Source: Kondoa malvinella (Eukaryota > Basidiomycota > Agaricostilbomycetes > Agaricostilbales > Kondoaceae). From it: a DNA stretch of 64,000 nucleotides. Both the position numbers and the translations under genes were made by a program. The first letter of the stretch is position 1. Every line of letters begins with the position of its first letter. Positions 56,183 through 64,000 of the stretch are shown one piece after another. The notes under the pieces were generated by a model. It saw only the letters and a list, made by a program, of their open reading frames with translations, was not told the DNA's origin and made no database searches. The stretch lies in the NCBI GenBank assembly GCA_039545315.1, contig BCIM01000002.1, forward strand, positions 1,081,369 through 1,145,368. Direction: 5' to 3'.

Positions 56183-57355
56183 TCAACCGACGAGATGCAC
56201 CGCGATTCCTCTATCGGCACAGAACTGCTACAGGGATATGAGCCTCCAGCTTGGAACGAGAAGAGAGCACTTACCCTCAAGAACAAATGATCCGAAGTCC
56301 CAAACTTGGACTGAAGCAGGACCAATCTCTTCTCCTCCTTTCGAATAGCAGCCCATCTTTCCAATCCAGCAATCAACCAACCCAGATCCACCCTATAGCA
56401 ATCCTGCAATACCAAGTCCGACAGGTTCGCTCCGATGTTGAGCAACGCTTCTCTCGGCAAACTCCCACCGCAAAACTTTGCCCGCTGTAATTTCGGGAAG
56501 TACTTTAAAAACTCTGGATCTGGGCTAGGGAGGGCAGTGTTGTAGAAAGAAGAGCGCAGAGAGAGATCTTGTAAGTAAGGACCGAGGACGCGCAGTTGTC
56601 GAATACAGCCTGCTGGTGTCAAGCGAGGTAAGGAGGAGACGAGTAGCTGTCGAGGTGGTTTCTTGAAAGAGGCGAACATCGTGAATAGATCTACGGCGAG
56701 AAAGTCTTCAGAGTGCAGCAAACCTAGCGAGTCGAGATTGGGCAGGATGGTGTTCGCGAGGTAGATTCTGGGTGAAGGTCTGCCGACTAGACCTGCTAGG
56801 CTGAGTGACCGAAGAGTAGTGCAATGCTTCAAGACTGGATAGACTTGGTCGAAGGAGAGCACAGGTCGTTTTGAGCCGGTCTGATTGCCTGGGTAGAGAT
56901 GTAGGTGCTTGAGTTTGCAAAGGTTCATGATGTTGTCAAGGCCATATGTGCGAAGGCCACTGGCCAGCGGAAGTGTTGTAAGCGTGTAGGAGAGATTTGT
57001 TGCGATGGATAGTAGGTGGACCAGAGAGCTAAGGTGACATTCATCCTTTGCCTCGAACTTGCGGCTGGGAGGTAGACAGCTCAATCAAACCTTCGACAAA
57101 AGGAAGAGGTTAGGCTTACATCAATACTAGTAGATCCTCGATATACCGAGCTTGATACGGTCTTCTGACCAGATGCAGTAAGAGTTGGCTAATCGCTGCA
57201 GGTCGTCTGAAGGTAATTGATTTGTAGATCAGACCGTCATGCACACTCGCGTTCAAGCTCCTTGATACCAGTGCACAGCGATACAGATCAGCTTGTTTCA
57301 GATAGCCGAGTATTGAGCGTAATATCTCTGCTGGCAGCGGCTGGCTTGAATGCAT
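56183..57355 (-). CDS. F-box/LRR-like protein
   Basis: The start at 57355 gives the F-box MHSSQPLPAEILRSILGYLK, QADLYRCALVSRSLNASVHD, then LIYKSITFRRPAAISQLL. After a short intron near 57,070-57,115 a long exon carries LRR-like segments: LCKLKHLHLYPGNQTG, VYPVLKHCTTLRSLSLAGLV, TILPNLDSLGLLHSEDFLAV, LRVLGPYLQDLSLRSSFYNT and YFPKLQRAKFCGGSLPRE. A final 47-nt intron leads to QFCADRGIAVHLVG (stop 56183-56185), an end resembling the common fungal F-box C-terminus (cysteine, acidic residue, Arg-Gly-Ile). Reading through that intron instead would end at 56146. Confidence 0.78.
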
Positions 57356-57781
57356 TAAAAGCCTTGTGATGGACTATTGCAAGAGACAAGAGACGAATAA
57401 GGCAAGCAATGTAAGGACTATCTAGGCTCTTAGAAGACCTCATCCTTTTGCGGTAATTACTGGAAGGCATCTTCTGAGAGCAATTCGACACCGATAGTCG
57501 ACGAAGGGCACGGATTGCAAGAAAAGGTCAGAGCGAGTGCTCTCTCTTGGGCCAGAACTGGATTCATCAAGACTCTGGACAGTCAAGCGAGCCAGGCGAA
57601 GAGAAGAGAGGCCGCCGTAAGGCTTGCATCAAACAAGCCGAGATCTTGGTGAGGTGGAAGACTACGATAGTCTGCTGTAGCTGGGCGAACTTGTACACAA
57701 AAGTAACACTTGGCTGTCATTGCCCAAGCTGCTGCCGATTTTGGAGCTCCGTCTTGACGTCGACGCCTCTCTCTCGCCAAC
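57356..57781. other. divergent intergenic region, F-box/LRR and TVP38 genes
   Basis: About 425 bp. Frames on both strands run through it without family resemblance or consistent splice sites. Expected to contain both promoters. Confidence 0.5.
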
Positions 57782-59021
57782 ATGGTCACCATGGCCTCGA
57801 TGTATCGGCAGGCGTGTATACAAGCAGAGAATTCGCTGGCTCGTTATCGAGCATTGCCGATTTCTGGCAAGATAGCTGTTTGGGCCATTATGAGTACGTC
57901 GGCTACCGTATAGTCACGCAGAGTTCGCTCATGCGCAAGCTGCAGTCGTCAACAATCTCTTCCTCGCTTGGATCGTGTGGTATGGACCGAAGAACGTCTT
58001 CCACGAATGCGCGCTCTGGGCTGGAGGTCAGCGACTATCTCCTGCTTGCTTGTCTAGAGCTGATGTGTTTGTGCAGAGCTACGTGATCAACCATTCGGCT
58101 ATGTCTACATCATTCTCGCTATGACGGTCACTTCGATGCCTCCGCTATTAGGGTATGGAACTCTAGTCACCATCTGCGGCTTCACCTACGGTCTACACGG
58201 CTGGTGGGTCGCATCAACAGGCTGTTTACTCGGATCAGCCTTTTCCTTTCTCTTCTGCCGACGCTTCACTCGGTCATTTGCAGCCTACCTCGAACAAGAA
58301 CCACGTTTCCTCGCCTTAGGGACAGCAGTTCGCCATAAAGGTTTACCTCTAGTCGCTTTGATCAGGCTTTGCCCCTTCCCATTCACATACAGCAACTTGT
58401 TCTTTGCTTCAATCGAAAGTGTCTCGCTATGGCAATTCATGGTCGCTACTTTATGCATCACCCCGAAACTCTTTCTTCACGTCTGGATAGGTCAAAGAAT
58501 GTTCTTGCTTTCCGACCCAAACGAACGGGAAGAGATGGATAGCACGACTAAAATTGTGAACATCGCATATATCGTTCTGGGCACGCTCTTGGGTCTAGCA
58601 ACGGGTTTGTATGTCTATCGGCTGACTATGCAATGTATGTCTTTCCCTTGTCTGTCTCTAGATCGGGCTAATCTAATATACAGATGTGCAACAAATCGCT
58701 CTGGACGACGATACGCGGCTAGAAGAAGGCCTCACACGCCCTTCAACAGACGAACAAGCTCCTCTTACGCAAGCTAACGACGAGGACGATGTCGACGTCG
58801 ACGAACTCGATCGACAACTCTTAGCAGAAGGCATTGATCCCAAATCAACATCTTTCCGAGATTCGATAGACGATAACCATGGGAATTGGGATCGTTTCAG
58901 TGAAGATTGGGGATCCAGGTCCGATAATGGCGAAGGGGACGATGCGATAACACCATCAAATGATCGAAACGAATTCATCGACCCAGATGCAACACCGCGA
59001 GCAAAGTCGAATTTGGACTAG
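57782..59021 (+). CDS. TVP38: TVP38/TMEM64-family Golgi membrane protein
   Basis: VTT-domain (SNARE-associated Golgi) protein of late Golgi/endosomal membranes. The start at 57782 (MVTMASMYRQACIQAENSLA) leads through two introns: RALPISGKIAVWAIM, then IVNNLFLAWIVWYGPKNVFH, then LRDQPFGYVYIILAMTVTSM. The family core follows: PPLLGYGTLVTICGFTYGLH, GWWVASTGCLLGSAFSFLFC, GLPLVALIRLCPFPFTYSNL, FFASIESVSLWQFMVATLCI, then the last helix IAYIVLGTLLGLATGLYVY. An acidic cytosolic tail with DDEDD-type runs ends PRAKSNLD. The stop TAG is 59019-59021, overlapping the opposite-strand UFE1 stop. Confidence 0.93.
59018..59021. other. CTAG palindrome that supplies the stop codons of two convergent genes
   Basis: TVP38 ends TTG GAC TAG with TAG at 59019-59021. 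UFE1 on the other strand ends GAC CAA TAC TAG with TAG at 59020-59018. The coding sequences therefore overlap by four bases, and each 3' UTR lies wholly inside the other gene's coding region. Confidence 0.88.
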
Positions 59022-60202
59022 TATTGATCCAAAAAGAGTAAAGTCAAACTTGCGCCGACAAGGAAAGCGAGGAGGTAGATCCGACTGTCTTTATTCCGTT
59101 CTTTGGCCTTTTTCAATTGTTTGTTGCCTTCGTCCACTCGACCAGAAACGAATTGGGCGTCTTCCCATAGTTTATCCGTCAGTTCGGATTGCTGCGTGAG
59201 GTGAACGACGAGTTCGGATTGTAAAGCAGAAATCTCTAAAAGGGAAGATTGGGCTGCTTGTAGTGCGGCGAGTTGATTTTGGGTTTCTTGCAAGAGGGAA
59301 GAAGATTCTGCTTCGAATTGTTGGATCTGCGCTGGTGTGAGGAGTGATTCAATAGGCTCGTCTTCGGATTCTGGGATGAAGATGGATGGAATGTCGTCTG
59401 GGTTGTTGGTGGTCGACTTGGATTTCCCGCTGCTCCGATGTTGGGAAGCCATTTGTTCGCCCCATTCTCTGCCTAAAGTGGATGGAGAAGAGCCCAAAGC
59501 GGAATGACGGTCCATTTGCTTCTTTACGCGAATCTCTTGGGCTTGTTGGGAAGCTCGACCGGCTGAAGCGAGTTGGTGATTAAGGTAGTAGATGATGGAA
59601 GAGCGGATGGAAATGGTTTGTGCTTGTGCTGGATCAGCTGGGAGAGATGTCGAGGTGGAAGGGCGCAGGAAGCGAGGCAGAGCGAGATGGGGTGGTTGCT
59701 GAGATGCGAGGTATTCTTGTCGTACTATGGACAAGCATCAGCAAACAGTACTCAGTATAAGAATTGAAGGACGTACTCTTCTCGGCCTGCTCGAGCTCTT
59801 TGATCTGGTGCATGCACTTCTTCAGATTCGACTTTACTTGGACATCAATCTCATCCTTTTCCCTCTCTGACAAGTGTTTGATGTGCTGCAGCCCGCTTAG
59901 ATCTACGTTGCTCTTGCCTGATGCTTTCAGAGAGCCTCTATTGGACGAGTCGAGGTATGGCCGACGTATGAGTTGCAAGAAATTGGCTAGAGCGAGGATG
60001 TTTGCGTTCTGATTGGACAAATGAACTCTTCGTACAGGCTATTAGAATGCTTGCGCACCACTTTATCAGCTTCCAGCATCCAAATGTCCCGCTGCTTGCC
60101 CTTCTTCTGTTGCCCGCTACTTCCCTGCTTAGCGTCCCCTGTTCTGGCTGGCCTGGCTTTGACGGCCTCCCTGAATTCGTTCGTTCTATCCGCAAACAGC
60201 AT
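59018..60202 (-). CDS. UFE1: syntaxin-18 / Ufe1-type ER t-SNARE
   Basis: Q-SNARE for retrograde Golgi-to-ER traffic. The start at 60202 gives the syntaxin-18 N-terminal pattern (MLFADRTNEFREAVKARPA). Next are IWMLEADKVVRKHSNSLYEE, NILALANFLQLIRRPYLDSS, HLSEREKDEIDVQVKSNLKK and CMHQIKELEQAE. The SNARE helix runs QQFEAESSSLLQETQNQLAA, LQSELVVHLTQQSELTDKLW, VSGRVDEGNKQLKKAKERN. A C-terminal anchor, IYLLAFLVGASLTLLFLDQY, nearly matches the metazoan syntaxin-18 end. The loop between head and SNARE motif is Ser/Pro-rich. Two short introns near 59,740 and 60,010. Its ATG is 87 bp from the LOA1 ATG on the other strand. Confidence 0.92.
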
Positions 60203-60289
60203 GGTATCTCGTTGCAGGTCAGGTATATTGGCTGTTGCGCGTCAACAGAGATGTTTTGATTACATGCACGCTTGCACAGCAACAGCCGA
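60203..60289. promoter_or_regulatory. 87 bp divergent promoter region, UFE1 / LOA1
   Basis: Only 87 bp separate the two start codons, so both core promoters and both leaders must be packed here or lie inside the opposing gene. No TATA box is visible. A shared bidirectional promoter is inferred. Confidence 0.5.
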
Positions 60290-61683
60290 ATGGAAAAGTA
60301 TTCGCAATGGAGAGACTCTAGCACAGGTGAGCGCTTCACACCGATGTCCGGTCCGAACAGACCTGAGTGCTGATGTTTCGAAGGACTGGCGCCGTTCTTA
60401 CGTCCTCTACCACTTTCACTATCTGAATCCTCTCCCGCGTTATATGTCGCACAACCTTTCTTCTGGATCTTTGGAGCACTCCGTTTCGCTCTGCTTGTCT
60501 TGGTGCTTGCTTTAAAGTTGACCTTTGGTGATGCATTGTTATTACTCGTTCGTACACCTTCGCTCTATGACTGTCAAGTCTTACAAGCAAGGACCGGAAC
60601 AGTCGTTTGCTCCTGCTATACAAAGACCAGTATCACTAGCGATCAATGGCAGTCTATGTCGGCTCGCGCTTGGAGTGATGGGCTATTACTGGATCACACT
60701 GGACTCAGACAAGTCCATTTCTACAGCACGAAGATCATTAGGGTACGTCTGATCTCCAACATTGCCACAAAAACTGAGAACGTAGTGCAATGCCAGGCGA
60801 GCGCCAAATGCGAATCGTACACCTCAGAAGGGAGATCTAATCATCTCCAATTGGACAAGTTACATCGAGATCTTGTTTCTCGTGTTCAAGTACGTCCCTC
60901 TTACCCTCTTTCTTACTCTGCTGATCTTGGATCAGACATGACCCAGTTTTCTACTTGCCAGTAGTCACAGCAGATCACAAAGTGATAGGCGTACAAAAAG
61001 CAGGCCCTTTCAAATTAGCCATGCGGTCGGGGGGCTTGCCTCTGCGTGCTGTGAAGGGAAAGAAGTATTTAACGCTAATTGAAGCGGTGGAGAGCGAGAC
61101 TAGGCCGATATGTGTTTTCGTACGTGATCAGATGAACGATTCGCCTATGGCTCAATTGCTTGATCATGTCGCGTACAGCCTGAAGTAAGTCTCTGCGCAT
61201 CAGCCAATCGGTAAGAAAGCTGATACGTTCGGGTAGCTGACGACGAGCAACAATCGAGCTGTTCTGCCCTTTTTCGACCTAGGCTCTGTGCCAGCCAGCA
61301 CAACTACCTGGATCTACTCTTTTAGGTTCGTCGACGGCTCTTCTAAGCGATTGCGTTGCTTACGTAGCGACGATTCTTCGAACAGGCATGAAGTCCCAAC
61401 AACGCTTAAATCCACAGCTGTGCTACCGATCCCCTACCCACTCAACCCCTTACCTCATCTCTACTTACTTCTCTGTAATCCTTTACTACCTCGAGAAGTA
61501 ACAGTAAAACGCTTGAACCCAAACGAAGCACCTAACCCTGGCAAAGGCGGTTACTGGAAAGACTGTGAAGAATCTTGTGCTGCTTTGAATAGGTTGAAGG
61601 TCGTGAAAGTGTCCGCGAGGGATAAGGTGAGCTTCTTGCAGTATTGGGCTGAGGGTGGGAAAACTAGGGTCAAGAGGAAATAG
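60290..61683 (+). CDS. LOA1: LOA1/VPS66-type lysophosphatidic acid acyltransferase
   Basis: PlsC-fold enzyme that makes phosphatidic acid from lysophosphatidic acid in the ER and lipid droplets. The start at 60290 (MEKYSQWRDSSTGLAPFLRP, across one intron) matches the yeast family start. A membrane segment follows: FFWIFGALRFALLVLVLALK. The acyltransferase blocks are GDLIISNWTSYIEILFLVFK (Asn-Trp-Thr-Ser where most PlsC enzymes have His-x4-Asp), DPVFYLPVVTADHKVIGVQK, AGPFKLAMRSGGLPLRAVKG, PICVF|PELTTSNNRAVLPFF (PEGT-type motif with Leu for Gly). The C-terminal domain has EVTVKRLNPNEAPNPGKGGY, WKDCEESCAALNRLKV (stop 61681-61683). The changed catalytic motif is as I recall for this subfamily. 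Confidence 0.83.
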
Positions 61684-61885
61684 GTTCGTTGTCTTATCTC
61701 ATCTGCCTCATCAGTGGCTCAATGAGAAGGCCAAGAACAGATCTTACGTTGATGGTAGCAGTGCAAGTCACGTGAAGCTAGACAGAAGATGACTTCTCAC
61801 CTGACCGAACTTCCGCCCCTTTATGCAATGTTGTTCATCATCTGAGTATGTCTGTTCCACTTCTCTTCGTCTTTACCACCGTTGC

Positions 61886-64000
61886 ATGATGTCTGCACGG
61901 CCTGAAGGGCACGTTAGACAAGCTTCTATTACCAAAGTCTCTACCGCTTCATTCCACTATGTGAACCTACATCATCAGCCGATTGCCCAAAAGAAAGAGC
62001 ATCAACGGCAGATTTCGGCTTACTCTGCTTCGGATCTCGATTCCTCATCTCCTAGATCATCGAGCGACAGCGGCTTCTCATCAGCTACCTCTCTAGGTGA
62101 GCATTTGGGCCACCAGAAGACTTCCTCTATCACAGAAGGGAAACACCGACAAACGGCTTCCATCGTACCTCTAGCCTCACTTTTACCTCCTTCAACACCT
62201 CTTTCAGCTCTCCCACTCTCACCAAGATCAGAAGAAGATGCTGAACAGCGCTGGAGTAGAATCATGACCGATTTGGGTGTCACCCTCGACGCTACTAGCG
62301 CAAATCCGAGTCCGACTGGAGAAGAAGAAGAGGTCATCTTGGGCTATCAAGAGGAAGGAGTGGATTGTGATAGTGACACGGAACCTTTCTCGCCTAGCAA
62401 GAGAACGAGTAAATTGCCTTATAGAAGGCCGACGTATTCATGGATTGAGCTGGATAAGGATAAGAGGCGGTCAAATGAGGGTGATGAAGCGAAAGAGCGG
62501 TCAGAAGAAATGGTCAGTTCTGCTGCCAGCTGTGAAGGGCATCTCTGACTTGCTTTGAACAGTCTACACCCGAAGTACCTGCTGCTGTGTTTCCGCTTCC
62601 GCCAAGACGACCGTTACCGGCTATCCCAACTTTCAGACCCTCACCTCAGCCTTTAGCCATTAGTCAAGATCGACGAGAAGCCAGCATTCACTCTCGACAA
62701 AGCAGCTTCGTCGTCCCTTCCCGAAGTCATACCCCTCATCCCATTTCGAGAACGCCTTCACCTGCTCCGTCAAGCTCATCATTGCACACAGAAAGCAGTC
62801 TCCCGCCTCATCTTCGACCTATACCACGCAGTCGACCCAGATCGCGAGACTCGGTGACCTTCATCTATCGCGATACTCTTCCATTTCGATCAAATTCGCC
62901 GCAGCTGCTAGCCAATGTCAGAAGTGCCAATGCAGACGCTAAAGGCTACCAATTCACCAACGATATAGGAGATCGTCGATCAATACGAGCAAGTCTGGTC
63001 AGTGTTGCACCTTCCATCGCTCGTAATTCGATCCGCAATTCAGCATTTCATCAATCTGGCGAAAAATCAGACAAGCGGAGATCGCTTTTCGCAGGCCATG
63101 TTCCGTCCTCAGATCCGTTCGATCGCCAGCCTCTACCATCACAGATGCCACCTTCAGCGAGCAAGTCCCTGCCAAAACGTCGCTACAAGCCGCCTCGCAA
63201 GCGTCTTTTGCAGCCGTCTAAGAATACTGCTTCTTTCTTTGCGACACGCACGCGAGCTTGGGACGTGTACGAAGAGCCTCAATCAGATCATCAACAACAG
63301 AGTGCATGTGATCAGCCGCAAGCCCTCCCGTATGTCCAGCCTGAGAGTCATCTTCCGCCCGATCTCTATCACCGATCGAGCATCAAGTCTTTGCATCATA
63401 CTCGCACACCGAGCGCAACGAGTCTCAGGGAGATGTCGCCAAGGCCTCCTTCAAGCTCAGGATACAGGCATCAAAGCCATCATTCTCGAGCGCCGTCTGC
63501 AATATTCATGACAGCGCCTCATATCCAGCAGCAAGTCCGCAATAGGCCTTCAATGGTGTCAATAGCATCACGTCAATCTGCGATCATGTCATCCTTTGCA
63601 CCGACTCATCAAATGGCAGCTCAACATGGCTTCGACCACTTTCCTTCTGTGATGAATCATCGCCAACAGCTGGTTCAAGATTCATATCCTCAAGTAGCGG
63701 ACCACCAAAATGCTTCGCACCGAAGCCTCAGTCGAGCGATGACGTATCACACAATCGATCCGTTGCCCCAAATGACCCAGAATGCTCCTCAGAGACGGCG
63801 TACTCTTCGCAAGCGGCGCAAACCTAACGTTCTACAAGCGCAGAAGCAAGGGATTTTCTCAGCAATGTTTGGCAAGCGAAAGAACGAGACGTTTGAGCCT
63901 TTGTATATTCCGTCACAGCCTCCGGTAAGCGTTCTGCGGTATATGTGAAGGCGCTTCTGATCTATCTTCGGTGCAGCGACACCCTTCAGGTCTGTTCTAG
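61886..64000 (+). CDS. Ser/Pro/Arg-rich disordered protein of unknown function
   Basis: The start at 61886 (MMSARPEGHVRQASITKVST) is chosen; an in-frame ATG at 61823 adds 21 Cys/Ser-rich residues. Almost wholly low-complexity: SDLDSSSPRSSSDSGFSSAT, LLPPSTPLSALPLSPRSEED, then AEQRWSRIMTDLGVTLDA, which may form a helix. After an intron come PLPPRRPLPAIPTFRPSPQP (SH3-ligand-like), HTPHPISRTPSPAPSSSSLH, PIPRSRPRSRDSVTFIYRD and basic patches (KRRYKPPRKRLLQ, RRRTLRKRRKP). A last intron (donor GTAAGC at 63,925) gives SQPPRHPSGLF, with TAG at 63998-64000, the final bases of the window. Many Arg-x-x-Ser sites suggest phosphorylation. I do not recognise the family. Confidence 0.7.

Noticed and set aside
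57583..57792. Minus-strand frame overlapping the TVP38 start
   Set aside because: It overlaps the firm TVP38 first exon and has no family character.
1..64000. Mobile elements, CRISPR arrays, operons, phage or horizontally acquired islands
   Set aside because: No terminal repeats, transposase or reverse transcriptase motifs, spaced direct repeats or abrupt composition shifts were seen. The window reads as ordinary dense fungal chromosome.

Overview
The window is a compact, intron-rich nuclear segment of a fungal genome, most likely a basidiomycete. The reasons are: nearly every gene is split by 45-65 bp introns with GTRNGN donors and YAG acceptors; intergenic gaps are often under 200 bp; genes alternate strands freely; base composition is close to balanced; and one secreted protein belongs to the macrophage-activating glycoprotein family I associate with basidiomycetes. 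There are no operons, phage, CRISPR arrays, insertion sequences or convincing tRNA genes. All exon joins below were made by eye from reading frames, splice consensus and family conservation, without transcripts. Genus and species cannot be determined.

Layout. 0-5.5 kb (all minus strand): a casein kinase I cut by the window start, a LEA_2-type single-pass membrane protein, and an orphan multi-pass membrane protein. 6.5-13.6 kb: a CSC1/OSCA-type channel (+) converging on NAA25/MDM20, the NatB auxiliary subunit (-). 13.9-24.2 kb (all minus): a coiled-coil protein, a REEP/HVA22/YOP1 protein, a C2H2 zinc-finger protein and RPA135, the second largest RNA polymerase I subunit. 24.5-26 kb: a secreted macrophage-activating-glycoprotein-like protein. 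26-41 kb: a stretch rich in ubiquitin/SUMO-type genes (a Zip3/HEI10-like RING protein, an F-box protein, OTU1, a USP48-like deubiquitinase, and the WD40 protein CreC/WDR20), interrupted by a WW-domain protein with a glycine-rich tail.

41-50.8 kb: a dynactin p24-like protein, an AIFM2-like flavoprotein, an unrecognised minus-strand gene, pantothenate synthase running in frame into an omega-type glutathione S-transferase, an aldo/keto reductase and an isochorismatase-family hydrolase. 50.8-57.4 kb: an SPF45-like splicing factor, a 48-residue four-exon small protein, and two F-box proteins. 57.8-61.7 kb: three endomembrane genes packed tightly (TVP38, syntaxin-18/UFE1, LOA1-type acyltransferase). 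61.9-64 kb: a serine/proline-rich disordered protein whose stop codon is the last three bases of the window.

Most striking features: the unbroken reading frame joining pantothenate synthase to a glutathione transferase; a chain of 11-24 nt exons coding the glycine-rich tail of the WW protein; two apparent GC-AG introns in one REEP gene; a CTAG palindrome serving as the stop codon of two convergent genes; and a 48-residue gene whose first exon is 7 nt.
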